Below, one piece after another: positions 7,577 to 15,867 of a stretch of 46,102 bases of DNA. The stretch is from JADLEX01 sp964586775 (GTDB taxonomy: Bacteria; Lernaellota; Lernaellaia; JACKCT01): positions 1-46,102 of the forward strand of contig CAZPJD010000221.1 in NCBI GenBank assembly GCA_964586775.1. Reading direction: 5' to 3'. Numbering within the stretch: the first letter of the stretch is position 1; the number at the start of each line of letters is the position of its first letter. Both the position numbers and the translations under genes were made by a program. The notes beneath the pieces are model-generated. The model saw nothing but the letters and a program-made list of their open reading frames with translations, made no database searches and was not told the DNA's origin.

Positions 7577-8221
7577 ATGCGCGCGACCGCCAGGAAAGCA
7601 GAAATGACGCAATTCGACGACCTCGTCGCCCGCGGGGTGATTCTGGGACCCGACCACTTCGTCCTCGGCGACGGATACGGGAGCCCGGGCCACCACTCGA
7701 GCCACTACATCAGTGCGGCAAAGTTCTACGAAGCCCGCGATCTTCTTCACGATTTTTCGCGCGGCCTCGCGGACCGCGTCGCGTTTTGGCGCGTCGAAAC
7801 GATCGTCACGCCCGACGACCAATCGCTGCCGGTAGCGCGGCTGCTCGCCCGGCTCCTCGCCGGAATTTACCGCGTGCCCGCGATTCCCTGCTGTTCGCTC
7901 GAGTCCGATCCCCCGCCGTCGGGCTCCGTGCGTGCCATGATCCACGACGACGTGGTGAGCCGAGGGCGGCAAGCCACCGAGGTGATGGGGCGCTTGCGGG
8001 AATCGGGCGTGGAGATCGTCGGGATCTCGTGCCTGTTTCGCCGGATCGAGTCGTCGTTTTTCGGCGAGGTGCCGATCGCCGCGGCGCTCGCGGAGCCGCT
8101 CGTCACTTACCCCTCAGCGGTCTGCCCCCTGTGTCGCGCGGGAGTTCCGGTCAACACGCAGTTCGGAAAAGGTCGGTTTTTTCAGGCCCAGCAGGACGAA
8201 CCGGCGGGCTTCGATATTTGA
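7577..8221 (+). CDS. PyrE-like phosphoribosyltransferase
   Basis: 214 aa. The type I PRTase fingerprint is MIHDDVVSRGRQ (121-132), equivalent to the PRPP-binding DDVhTxG motif. HHSSHYISAAKFYEA near the N-terminus and the C-terminal CPLCRAGVPVN motif match orotate phosphoribosyltransferase-like proteins, which make OMP in pyrimidine synthesis. The DDVVS-RG form lacks the usual Thr-Gly-Gly, so the exact substrate is uncertain. Start: ATG 7577 with GAGGG 7 nt upstream; an alternative ATG at 7604 also has an AGGAAAG site. Transcribed from its own promoter and followed by the secretion cluster. Confidence 0.78.
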   Translation: MRATARKAEMTQFDDLVARGVILGPDHFVLGDGYGSPGHHSSHYISAAKFYEARDLLHDFSRGLADRVAFWRVETIVTPDDQSLPVARLLARLLAGIYRVPAIPCCSLESDPPPSGSVRAMIHDDVVSRGRQATEVMGRLRESGVEIVGISCLFRRIESSFFGEVPIAAALAEPLVTYPSAVCPLCRAGVPVNTQFGKGRFFQAQQDEPAGFDI

Positions 8222-8353
8222 CCTGTTCATCGCGCCATCCGTGACGACGCCCACTCGCACAAACGGCATCGGCGTTGCATAATTCGTCCGGTCGGAAGCG
8301 ATAAACCCCGAAAACCTCGGGTCCATGCGCGTTTGTGCGTAAGGAGGTTCGCG

Positions 8354-8839
8354 ATGCGTTTCTTCATACTGAGAACACCGTTACACACCGCGAGGAGTCC
8401 GCGACAGGCCGCGGCGGCGGCCGGGCGCGCGGGCCGACGCGGCTCGGCTTCGGGCTTCACGCTGCTCGAGATCATGGTCGTCGTCATCATCATCGGCACG
8501 ATCGCGGGGCTGGTCGGCGTCAAGGTGCTCGATCGTCTCGAGCAGGCGCGCGAGGAGTCGGCGAAGGCGCAGATGGCGTCGATCCGCAGCGGCCTCGACC
8601 TGTTCAAGATGGACAACGGCTTTTATCCCCCGACGGACATCGGCATCCTCGCGCTGGTGCAACCCAAACAGGCGGGATTCGGAACCGGCGCGGGCAAGGG
8701 CAGCTACCTCAACAGCGATCAACTTCCCGTCGACCCCTGGGGCATGCCCTATGGATATATGTCCGACGGATTCGCCTACACCGTCTGGTCCAACGGTCCC
8801 GATCGTCAGCCCAACACGCCGGATGACGTGCATCCCTAG
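8354..8839 (+). CDS. gspG: Type II secretion major pseudopilin GspG
   Basis: Major subunit of the periplasmic pseudopilus that pushes folded exoproteins through the secretin. ATG 8354 is fixed by AAGGAGG at 8341-8347. The leader is unusually long (34 aa); PilD should cut before F35 in SASG|FTLLEIMVVVIIIG, with E39 at +5. The C-terminal PVDPWGMPYGYMSDGF and WSNGPDRQPNTPDD are GspG hallmarks (calcium-site loop). 161 aa, normal size. First gene of gspG-H-I-J-K. A 104-nt gap containing hairpins separates it from gspH, while the rest of the cluster overlaps. Confidence 0.96.
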   Translation: MRFFILRTPLHTARSPRQAAAAAGRAGRRGSASGFTLLEIMVVVIIIGTIAGLVGVKVLDRLEQAREESAKAQMASIRSGLDLFKMDNGFYPPTDIGILALVQPKQAGFGTGAGKGSYLNSDQLPVDPWGMPYGYMSDGFAYTVWSNGPDRQPNTPDDVHP

Positions 8840-8898
8840 TCGGGCGGCCGGCGGGGATCGCGCGTGAGGAACGGACGCGCTAACATGACGCACCTTTC

Positions 8899-8939
8899 GA
8901 GCCCGGGCGAAAGTCCGGGTTCGGTCGTTTTACGGACCG
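8899..8939 (+). other. Intercistronic hairpins between gspG and gspH
   Basis: An 8-bp stem (8899-8906 with 8915-8922, one G-U pair) with an 8-nt loop, followed by a second 5-bp stem (8922-8926 with 8935-8939). There is no long T-run, so it is not a clear intrinsic terminator. It could stabilise gspG mRNA or attenuate the minor pseudopilins. Confidence 0.45.
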
Positions 8940-8943
8940 TTCG

Positions 8944-9540
8944 ATGACCACGCCCCTTGGCCCGCGTTCACGGCTCCACCCGGGATCCCGCGGCTTCACG
9001 CTGCTGGAGATCATGGTCGTCGTCATCATCATTGCGGCCATGGTCACCATCGTCATTCCGCGCTTCGGCGACGTCTTCCAGACCAACGTCAAAGGAGCGA
9101 TGCGCCGCCTCGGCGGAACCATCAAGTTCTGTTTTCACGAATCGGTCATCAAGCAGTCGATGATCCGGCTCAACATCGACCCCGTCACCGGCGAGTACTG
9201 GCCGTCGATTCTCGTCACGTCGGGCAACTACGGCGAATTCGTGGATTACGCCAACGAGGTTTTCTCGGGCCGGTCGCAACTGCCCGAGGGACTGCGTTTC
9301 GCGGATGTGGTGACGCCGCACAACACGCAAAAGATGGACCGCGAGGCGGTCTTCATCAGCTTCTTCCCCACGGGCTACGCCGAGCGCGCGGTCATTCATC
9401 TCGTGGACGGCACGCAGCAGTTTTACACCATGGCCATCCAGCCCCTGACCGGCGAGGTCGAGCTGCGCGAGGGCTACATCGACTTCGTCGATCTCGGCCA
9501 GGGTTCGGGTCCCTTCGGCAAGGGCGGGGGCTCGCCATGA
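8944..9540 (+). CDS. gspH: Type II secretion minor pseudopilin GspH
   Basis: 198 aa. Prepilin site SRG|FTLLEIMVVVIIIAAMV with cleavage after G17 and E22 at +5; the hydrophobic N-terminus is nearly identical to GspG at DNA level (GGCTTCACGCTGCT.GAGAT...). The remainder is beta-rich with no GspG calcium-loop motif, which together with position 2 of the cluster indicates GspH. Tail GPFGKGGGSP is low-complexity. Its stop overlaps the gspI start (ATGA at 9537-9540). Confidence 0.88.
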   Translation: MTTPLGPRSRLHPGSRGFTLLEIMVVVIIIAAMVTIVIPRFGDVFQTNVKGAMRRLGGTIKFCFHESVIKQSMIRLNIDPVTGEYWPSILVTSGNYGEFVDYANEVFSGRSQLPEGLRFADVVTPHNTQKMDREAVFISFFPTGYAERAVIHLVDGTQQFYTMAIQPLTGEVELREGYIDFVDLGQGSGPFGKGGGSP

Positions 9541-10076
9541 TCGCGCGGATGCGTCGCCCGACGCGCGCGGGCTTCACCCTCATCGAGGTGCTCGTCTCGA
9601 TGGCGATCCTGTCGATGGTGCTGGTGATCCTGCTGCAAAACCACGGCATGTCGATTCGCCTGTCCGAGCGCGCGCGCAAGTCGTCGATCGCCGCGAACCT
9701 CGCGCGCGATCTGATGACCGAGGTCGAGCTCGAGGGATTCCCCGAGGTCGGCGTCGAGGAGGGCGATTTCACGCAGACCTACCCCGGCCTGTATCCGGGT
9801 TTCGTGTGGCAGCGCGAGGTGAACGAGAGCATCTTTCTCGATTACATCCGCGAGGTCACGGTGCGCGTGAGCTACATGGACGGCGACGAGCCGCGCGTGT
9901 TCGAGCTCATGGACATCATCGCCGCGCGCACGTCGGAGGATCAGGATCTGGCGTCGGCCACGGCGGGCTCGGGCGGCGCGTCGCCTTTCGAGAACGCGCT
10001 GATGGGCCAATACGGCGGCGAGTCCGAATCGGGCGGCAAAGCCGGCGGCACCTCGGGCGGCGAGGACGAGGAATGA
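9537..10076 (+). CDS. gspI: Type II secretion minor pseudopilin GspI
   Basis: 179 aa; prepilin site RAG|FTLIEVLVSMAILSMVL (cleavage after G12, E17 at +5), the FTLIEVLVAL-type start typical of GspI. GspI starts the GspI-J-K tip complex. After the usual domain there is a low-complexity Gly/Ser/Glu tail (about residues 135-179) that I do not associate with standard GspI. Coupled by ATGA overlaps to gspH and gspJ. Confidence 0.88.
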   Translation: MIARMRRPTRAGFTLIEVLVSMAILSMVLVILLQNHGMSIRLSERARKSSIAANLARDLMTEVELEGFPEVGVEEGDFTQTYPGLYPGFVWQREVNESIFLDYIREVTVRVSYMDGDEPRVFELMDIIAARTSEDQDLASATAGSGGASPFENALMGQYGGESESGGKAGGTSGGEDEE

Positions 10077-10924
10077 CGCGCGCGCACCGCCGGGGCTTCA
10101 CGCTGCTCGAGGTGCTCGTGGCGGTCGCCGTGACGGGCATGGTGCTCGCGATCGTCTATTCGGCGTTCGGTCGTACGATCGAGTCGAAGGAATACGTCGA
10201 AGTCGGCAACGAGACCTACCACAAGATCCGCTGGGCGATGGACAAGATCACGATGGACCTCGCCTCGGCCTTCGTGTTTCGCGAGCAGGGCAGCCACACG
10301 ATCTTCTACGGCGTCTCGCACCTCGTCGGCTCCATGCCGATGGATGAGATTCACTTCACGAGCTTTTCGCACATCCGCTACAACCCCGAGGCGCACGAAT
10401 CGGATCAGGCCGAGATCTCGTACAAGGTCGCGTGGGTTCCCGACGACCAACGATTCCAGCTCTGGCGGCGCGAGGACGCGACCCTCGACGACCAGAATCA
10501 GACGGGCGGCGAAGAGCTGCAACTGCTCGACGACGTGCTCGCCTTCAACATCCGCTACTACGACGGCTACGAGTGGCGCGACGATTGGGATTCGCGCCCG
10601 CTGGAAGCGCTCGCCGAGGCCACCGAGGACGACGGTTCGGAGGAAGAGACCGAGGTCGAGCAGACCGAAGAGATGGTGCAGGCCGTGCCGATCGCGGTCG
10701 AGGTCACGCTGGCGGTCATGGGGCCCGACGGATCGCCGGTCGTTTTTACGTCGAAGACCAAGCTCGAAATGTCGACCATCGACCTCGACGCCGAGGACGA
10801 GGAGACCGACGACGGCACCGGCGAAACGGAGAAGTCCGACGATGATGGTTCGGGGGGAAAGGGCAAGGCGCCCGGCGGATCGAGTCGCCAGCCGGGCGGC
10901 GGCCTGACGGTGGGGGCGGGATGA
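10073..10924 (+). CDS. gspJ: Type II secretion minor pseudopilin GspJ
   Basis: 283 aa from ATG 10073 (ATGA overlap with gspI, GAGG upstream). Prepilin site HRRG|FTLLEVLVAVAVTGMV, cleavage after G8, E13 at +5. The motif VEVGNETYHKIRWAMDKITMDLASAF is the GspJ-type amphipathic helix region. Two unusual insertions are seen: an acidic stretch around residues 183-202 (EDDGSEEETEVEQTEE) and a C-terminal acidic, Gly-rich tail after about residue 240. The frame stays open upstream of 10073 but the prepilin leader fixes the start. Confidence 0.9.
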   Translation: MTRAHRRGFTLLEVLVAVAVTGMVLAIVYSAFGRTIESKEYVEVGNETYHKIRWAMDKITMDLASAFVFREQGSHTIFYGVSHLVGSMPMDEIHFTSFSHIRYNPEAHESDQAEISYKVAWVPDDQRFQLWRREDATLDDQNQTGGEELQLLDDVLAFNIRYYDGYEWRDDWDSRPLEALAEATEDDGSEEETEVEQTEEMVQAVPIAVEVTLAVMGPDGSPVVFTSKTKLEMSTIDLDAEDEETDDGTGETEKSDDDGSGGKGKAPGGSSRQPGGGLTVGAG

Positions 10925-12015
10925 GCGCGCACGCCGCCGGTTTGGGTGCCCCGTTCGCCCGTGGACGATTTCGCCCGGTCCGCGCGCGCGCATCGCGGCG
11001 CGGCGTGGCGCTGCTGGTCGTCCTGCTGGTCACGGCGATCCTGACCATCGTCGTGCTCGACTTCGCGCAGTCCACGCGCATCGATTTTTACATCGCGTCG
11101 AACATCCAAAACGGCATGCGCGCGTTTTTCCTCGCCAAGAGCGGGGTGCAGGTCGCGTCGGGCGCGCTGCTCAAGGACATTCGCGACAACGACGAGGACC
11201 ACATCAACGAAGAGTGGAACAACCCGATGTATTCGATGATTCCGCTCTCGGACACGGAGTTCATCTCGGTCGAGATCACCGACGAATCGGGCAAATTCAA
11301 CCTCAATCACCTCGTCACGGTCGCGGGCACCGTGAACCAGGGCAACCTCGAAGTCTTTCGCCAGCTTCTGATCTTGCTCAATCTCGACGCCAAGGTGGGC
11401 GACGCCATCGTGGACTGGATCGACAAGGACTCCGACGCGCTCGCCGGCGGCGGCGTCGAGGATCAGTTCTACGGTTACAGCGCGATGCAGCCCGCCGGGA
11501 TCGTGGTGAAAAACGGGCGGCTCGGTTCTCTCGCCGAGCTGCGTATGATCGCGGGCGTCAACGACGAGGTCTACAACCAGCTCTCGCAGGTGTGCACGAT
11601 CTACTCCGACCACAAGTACAACATCAACACGATCGACGAAAAAGTGCTCACCGCGCTCCTGCTCTATCTCGATCCCAAAGTGGCCGCCGACGACATCGTG
11701 AGCAAGATCGTCGCGCAGCGCGAGGGCGAGGAGACGTATTTCAAGAAGGGCAACCTGCGTCAGCAGTTGCAGGACGCGGGCGTCGATCCCGCCATCTCGG
11801 GTCGTCTCGCGCAGCGCGTCGCCACCAAGACCCGCTACTTTTCGGTGGACGTGAGCGCCAACGTCGGCCCCACGGTCAAGACCGTTCACGCGGTCATCGA
11901 GCGCGACAAAAAAAAGGTGAAGACGATCTACTTCCGCCCCGGCGAGCTGCTCAAGAATCCGCTTCCCGCCGCCGCGGGGGCGGCTGGCGGTCTGGGCGCG
12001 GCGCTCGGCCAATAA
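10921..12015 (+). CDS. gspK: Type II secretion minor pseudopilin GspK
   Basis: 364 aa. Prepilin-like site SRRG|VALLVVLLVTAILTIVV (cleavage after G28), without Glu at +5, as is characteristic of GspK, the pseudopilus tip subunit. Family motifs FNLNHL (about 124-129), VDWIDKD and NINTIDEKVL are present; the last resembles the helix-hairpin-helix-like segment of GspK. Ends in an Ala/Gly tail. ATGA overlap with gspJ. Its stop codon directly abuts the convergent SGNH hydrolase stop with no gap. gspC-F, L and M are not in the window. Confidence 0.94.
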   Translation: MSAHAAGLGAPFARGRFRPVRARASRRGVALLVVLLVTAILTIVVLDFAQSTRIDFYIASNIQNGMRAFFLAKSGVQVASGALLKDIRDNDEDHINEEWNNPMYSMIPLSDTEFISVEITDESGKFNLNHLVTVAGTVNQGNLEVFRQLLILLNLDAKVGDAIVDWIDKDSDALAGGGVEDQFYGYSAMQPAGIVVKNGRLGSLAELRMIAGVNDEVYNQLSQVCTIYSDHKYNINTIDEKVLTALLLYLDPKVAADDIVSKIVAQREGEETYFKKGNLRQQLQDAGVDPAISGRLAQRVATKTRYFSVDVSANVGPTVKTVHAVIERDKKKVKTIYFRPGELLKNPLPAAAGAAGGLGAALGQ

Positions 12016-13131
12016 TCATTTCGAAGATTCGATCGCGTTCGCCCACGCTGGCGAGTCCGCGATGAAGGTGGCCACGGCCTCCGCGACGCGCGCGTTGGCC
12101 GCCTCGCGCGGATGACACTGGTCGAAGAACTGATCCTCGCCCGCGTGCGCGCGAAACAGCGGCAGCAGGTCGAGCGCGGGCCAGCCGCGTTCGGCGGCAA
12201 GATTCGTCACGCGCCGCTGCGGTTCGTCGTGCGGGGTCGTCGCCAGCACCTGATACTTGACGGGAAACGCCGCGACGGCGACGCCGAAATCGCCGCGCGC
12301 CGACAGTTCGCGGATCTCGTCGAACGCGCTGGAGACCGTCGGCCACGTCGCGTCATCCCACGCCGCGCCCCAGTCCACGCGCGCCGCCTCGGCGAATCGC
12401 GCGAACTCGGCGGGGTCGTTTCGCCAATCGGCCTGATTCTCCATACGCAGCCAACCGAGTTTTTGATATCCCGAACGCCGCATCCAGCCGCGCAGCTTGG
12501 CCGTCTTGTAGACGCCATCGACGATGGCGCTGTTTCGTCGCCACCAACCGCGATACGTCAGCTCGTGGCGGAATCCCCACGGCGGGCGCGCGTCGTTGAG
12601 ATAAAACGCGATGAGCACCAGATCCGGCGCGAGACGCATCCCGACATCGCGCAGGATCGCGACCTCTTCGCGCACGCCGATGCCGGTGACGCCCGCGTTG
12701 AGCACGCGCATCGCGCGGCCGGGGGCGAACGGCGCGAGTTCCGACTCCAGCCGCCGCGTCCACACCTCGTCGTCTTCCAGATAGTCGCCGATCGTGATCG
12801 AGTCGCCGAGCACGAGCACGCGGATTTCGCCCGGCGGCTTCGCCTCGGGCACCTCGGGACCACGCATCCCCCACTCGTTGGTGACGACGCGCGTGGTGCG
12901 TTTCGAGACCGGGTGGTTTTCGAGCGTCACGTCCACGTTCGGCTTCAAACGCCAGCCGCCCTCGGTCTCGCGCAGGAACGCGAGGCTCCAGTCGGGCAGG
13001 CCGCCCTCTTTTTCCACCACGCGCGGCTGCCGGGCGCGAAGCGCGAATTCGAGCGCAGTTACGCCAACGATCAGCGTGACGAGTGAGATGCCCAGAACGC
13101 GAAGGAGGGATCGCGGGCGGCGAGAGCCCAT
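12016..13131 (-). CDS. SGNH/GDSL-family hydrolase, membrane-anchored
   Basis: 371 aa from ATG 13131. An N-terminal hydrophobic segment (about 9-29) is a signal anchor. SGNH blocks: VLVLGDSITIGD (S111 nucleophile), NAGVTGIG (block II Gly), FYLND (block III Asn at 179), and FDQCHPREAAN (D337, H340). These form the Ser-Asp-His set of esterases and acetylhydrolases acting on carbohydrates or lipids. Periplasmic or membrane-associated; substrate unknown. It lies 11 nt downstream of pilD in a run that includes a GT-C-type protein, so modification of an envelope glycan is a reasonable inference. The frame is open far upstream, but that is the shadow of pilD. Confidence 0.85.
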   Translation of the reverse strand: MGSRRPRSLLRVLGISLVTLIVGVTALEFALRARQPRVVEKEGGLPDWSLAFLRETEGGWRLKPNVDVTLENHPVSKRTTRVVTNEWGMRGPEVPEAKPPGEIRVLVLGDSITIGDYLEDDEVWTRRLESELAPFAPGRAMRVLNAGVTGIGVREEVAILRDVGMRLAPDLVLIAFYLNDARPPWGFRHELTYRGWWRRNSAIVDGVYKTAKLRGWMRRSGYQKLGWLRMENQADWRNDPAEFARFAEAARVDWGAAWDDATWPTVSSAFDEIRELSARGDFGVAVAAFPVKYQVLATTPHDEPQRRVTNLAAERGWPALDLLPLFRAHAGEDQFFDQCHPREAANARVAEAVATFIADSPAWANAIESSK

Positions 13132-13142
13132 GCGCGCGCCGC

Positions 13143-14084
13143 TCAGCCGAAGCTGCCGGTGTACCAGCCGACGAGCTGCGGGCCGGCCACCATGTAGACC
13201 ATCGCGCCGAGCGACAGGAACGGGCCGAAGGGGATGAGCGTGCGGGCCTCGCGCCGCGTGGCGAGGATCCAGCCGAGGCCGACGACCGAGCCCACCGCCG
13301 ACGCGACGAGCAGCACCACGACCACGCCCTGCCAGCCGAAAAACGCGCCGATCATCGCGAGCAGTTTGACGTCGCCGAAGCCCATACCCTCGCGCTTGGT
13401 GACGAGCAGATAGCCCTTGGCGATCGCGTAGGGCAGCGCGCCGCCGACAACCGCTCCGATGACGGCGTCGCGAAGACTGACGGGTAGTACGAACGACGCG
13501 AGAATCCCGAGCGGGATGCCGGGCAGCACGATCTCGTCGGGAATCTCGTAGATGGCGAGATCGACGCCGGTCACAACGAGCAGCGCCGCGTAGATCGCGA
13601 AATAGATCGGGCCGACGACGAGGCCGAAGTACCAGACGAGCAGCGCCAGCGCGACGCCCGACATCAACTCGACGGCGGGATAGACGGGGCTGATGCGTTC
13701 GCGGCAATGGCGGCAGCGCGCGCCGAGCAGAATCCACGACGCGAGCGGGATGTTGTCGTACCACGCGATGGGTTGCTGGCAAGTGGGACAGTGCGAGCGC
13801 GGCTTCGCGAGGCCGAGGCGCGCCTCGACCATCTTCGTCATCATTCCCCGCGCCGTGTCGGGATCCTCGTCGAGGCTCTCGACGATCTCCTTGCGCACGG
13901 CCTCGTCGCCCGATTTGTACTGCGTCACCAGCGACATGATCGGCATGCGCGCCACGCACACGTTCAAAAAGCTGCCGATCGACGCGCCGAAGGCAAAGGC
14001 CGAGCCGGTGACGAGGGCGATTACCATCGGATCGGCCGCCAGATCGGGCCCGTAGAGCTTGGCGAGCATCGTCGGAAGATTCAC
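13143..14084 (-). CDS. pilD: Prepilin peptidase/N-methyltransferase PilD (GspO)
   Basis: Inner-membrane aspartyl protease that removes prepilin leaders and methylates the new N-terminus; required by the GspG-K proteins encoded just beside it. 313 aa from GTG 14084, chosen because GTGA overlaps the stop of the upstream gene. Catalytic aspartates: D175 (VTGVDLAIYEIPD) and D238 (GMGFGDVK). The cytoplasmic methyltransferase-type zinc site is complete (C99, C102, C124, C127). The loop before CPTC (about 50-97) is longer than usual, with an acidic helical insertion. About eight membrane segments. Confidence 0.96.
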   Translation of the reverse strand: MNLPTMLAKLYGPDLAADPMVIALVTGSAFAFGASIGSFLNVCVARMPIMSLVTQYKSGDEAVRKEIVESLDEDPDTARGMMTKMVEARLGLAKPRSHCPTCQQPIAWYDNIPLASWILLGARCRHCRERISPVYPAVELMSGVALALLVWYFGLVVGPIYFAIYAALLVVTGVDLAIYEIPDEIVLPGIPLGILASFVLPVSLRDAVIGAVVGGALPYAIAKGYLLVTKREGMGFGDVKLLAMIGAFFGWQGVVVVLLVASAVGSVVGLGWILATRREARTLIPFGPFLSLGAMVYMVAGPQLVGWYTGSFG

Positions 14085-14251
14085 GCGAAAAACCCCGGCA
14101 CCGCCCACGAAATCGCACCGGCAAGCGCCACGAGCACGCCGATCGGCGCGAGCCACGCGGCGACATCCGCCTTCTTGCCGGGGAGGCGATGCGCGAGATC
14201 AAGACCGGCGGCGATCATGCCCAGGCCCGCGATCGTCATGACGACGCTCAC
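14081..14251 (-). CDS. Mini membrane protein coupled to pilD
   Basis: 56 aa from GTG 14251, fixed by the GTGA overlap with the upstream gene; its own stop overlaps the pilD start in the same way. Two hydrophobic segments (about 5-20 and 30-53) joined by HRLPGKKADVA. No family recognised. The double overlap argues that it is translated. It might assist the GT-C-type protein or PilD in the membrane, but this is only context. Confidence 0.62.
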   Translation of the reverse strand: MSVVMTIAGLGMIAAGLDLAHRLPGKKADVAAWLAPIGVLVALAGAISWAVPGFFA

Positions 14252-15861
14252 GGGTTCGCGTCCCCGATACGGGCCACGACGTAGTCGCCGCCGACGCTGA
14301 CGCCGCTGTATCGCGCGAGGGTTTCGAGGCGGATGGGAGGGTCGTTTTGCGACCACAGCGCGTAGGTTTCGATGAGCTTGCGGTGGTCGATCAACACATC
14401 GACGCCGACGCCGCGCGCGTAGCCCATGAAACGCCCATCACGCATGGCGGCGATTATAGGGGGGTGCACCACACCGTCAAGGTTGATGACGCGATTTGGC
14501 GCGAACGCGCCGAGGATTCCCGCGTTGAACGCGCCGATGGTGTCCGTCGCGCCGACGCCCGGCACGCGGCCGTCCGCCAGTTCGCGCGCGACTTGCAGAT
14601 AGCTCGCCTGCCACGGGTGAAAACCGGAGCGGTAGAACGCGGGCGAGTTCCACGCGAAGGATGCCGCGATCGTGATGATGAGCGATGCGAACGCGACGGC
14701 GTACGACGCGCGGCGTGCGACGAGCGCCGCGTGCGAGATCTGGCACCATCTGGCGAGCATGAACGCGGCGGCGAGAATGACGGGAGGGAAGTACCAATAT
14801 TTCTGCTGTCGAAAAACAAGGATATAAAAGGCCCAGATGCCCGCCGCGAAGATGAGGTAGAGCCACGGAAACGATCCCGGCGCGCGCGGACGCCGAATGC
14901 GGATGACGATCCATGCGCCCAACAGGTGCGCCGCCACGATGAACGTCATGCGGTTATCGGGCCCGCCCATCAGGCGCGCGCCGTAATCGGCGATTCCACT
15001 TGCCGCGCATCGCGCCAGATACGCCGCGCCGAATTGCCCCGTCGCCGCTTCGATCGCGTTCTGGCGAAACATCAGCACGCGACCCGAGTCCTGCCAAATC
15101 GTGCCGAAGTGCGAGCGGCTCCATTCGAGCCACGGCGCGGCCACGGCGAACGCGGCGACCGCAAAGATGACGATGTGCGTTCCCGAGATCCGTCCCCTGT
15201 CCGATTCCACGGCGTGCGGTGTGCTCACGGCGCGGCGCACGATGTCGAGCCCGACGAGCAGCGCGAGGAGCCCGAGGTCGGTGCGCGCGAGAAAGGCGAA
15301 TCCGCACGCGACGCCCGCCGCGACCGCGAAATTTCCCCTCGGTGCGCGAACGAACGCATCGTGCGCGGTGAGGGCGACGATTCCGCAAAGGGCCGCGAGC
15401 GGGGCCTCGACGCCCATCAGATCGATGCCCACGAGGAAGGGGTTGAACGCGAGAAACACCGTCGCCACCGGCGCGGCAACCTGCGCGTCGGGCGAGATGC
15501 GCCGGTCGATCCACCAGATCACGAGCGCCATCGTCCCGAACGAGCACAGCGCCGATACCGCGAGCAACACACGCAGCACCACCTCGGGGTCGGGCCCCGC
15601 GACGAGCTGCGCGAAAACGGAAACGACCATCCACAATGGATGAAAGCCGTTGGTCGTCGCGACGCCGTCGAAGGTCGGCCCGTGACCCGCGAGCCAGTTG
15701 CGCGCGATCTGCGTGTAGTAGAAGGCGTCGTCGGCGACGAAGGTGGAGACGAGCCGGTCGAGCGGCCCGCTCGCGAGAACAAATCGCCAGAGCGTGCCCG
15801 CCGCCGCGATCGCGAGTGCGGCGTGCGCACCCCATCGTCCCGCGCGCGCGTCCGTCGCCAT
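14248..15861 (-). CDS. GT-C-fold polytopic glycosyltransferase-like protein
   Basis: 537 aa with about eleven hydrophobic segments. The first periplasmic loop holds DDAFYYTQIARN (44-55) and NGFHPLW (about 71-77), the loop typical of ArnT/PMT/DUF2029-like enzymes that take lipid-linked sugars; the acidic pair is the expected catalytic feature. A smaller C-terminal soluble part (about 430-537) includes YLQVARELADGRVPGV and VGVDVLIDHRKLIE. Donor and acceptor unknown. Member of a minus-strand run with a lipoprotein upstream and SGNH hydrolase downstream, consistent with envelope glycan work. ATG 15861 lies 6 nt after the preceding stop. Confidence 0.82.
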   Translation of the reverse strand: MATDARAGRWGAHAALAIAAAGTLWRFVLASGPLDRLVSTFVADDAFYYTQIARNWLAGHGPTFDGVATTNGFHPLWMVVSVFAQLVAGPDPEVVLRVLLAVSALCSFGTMALVIWWIDRRISPDAQVAAPVATVFLAFNPFLVGIDLMGVEAPLAALCGIVALTAHDAFVRAPRGNFAVAAGVACGFAFLARTDLGLLALLVGLDIVRRAVSTPHAVESDRGRISGTHIVIFAVAAFAVAAPWLEWSRSHFGTIWQDSGRVLMFRQNAIEAATGQFGAAYLARCAASGIADYGARLMGGPDNRMTFIVAAHLLGAWIVIRIRRPRAPGSFPWLYLIFAAGIWAFYILVFRQQKYWYFPPVILAAAFMLARWCQISHAALVARRASYAVAFASLIITIAASFAWNSPAFYRSGFHPWQASYLQVARELADGRVPGVGATDTIGAFNAGILGAFAPNRVINLDGVVHPPIIAAMRDGRFMGYARGVGVDVLIDHRKLIETYALWSQNDPPIRLETLARYSGVSVGGDYVVARIGDANP

Positions 15862-15867
15862 GTCGAT

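Noticed and set aside
8277..8282. -10-like CATAAT upstream of gspG
   Set aside because: No acceptable -35 at 16-18 nt; may be a weak or alternative sigma promoter, but I cannot support it.
8881..8940. tRNA-like structure between gspG and gspH
   Set aside because: Only two hairpins; no acceptor stem, T-loop consensus or anticodon arm.
12016..14202. A 728-codon open frame suggesting a fusion protein
   Set aside because: The first part is Arg-rich and antisense/shifted to pilD; only the part from 13131 (SGNH hydrolase) has family motifs.
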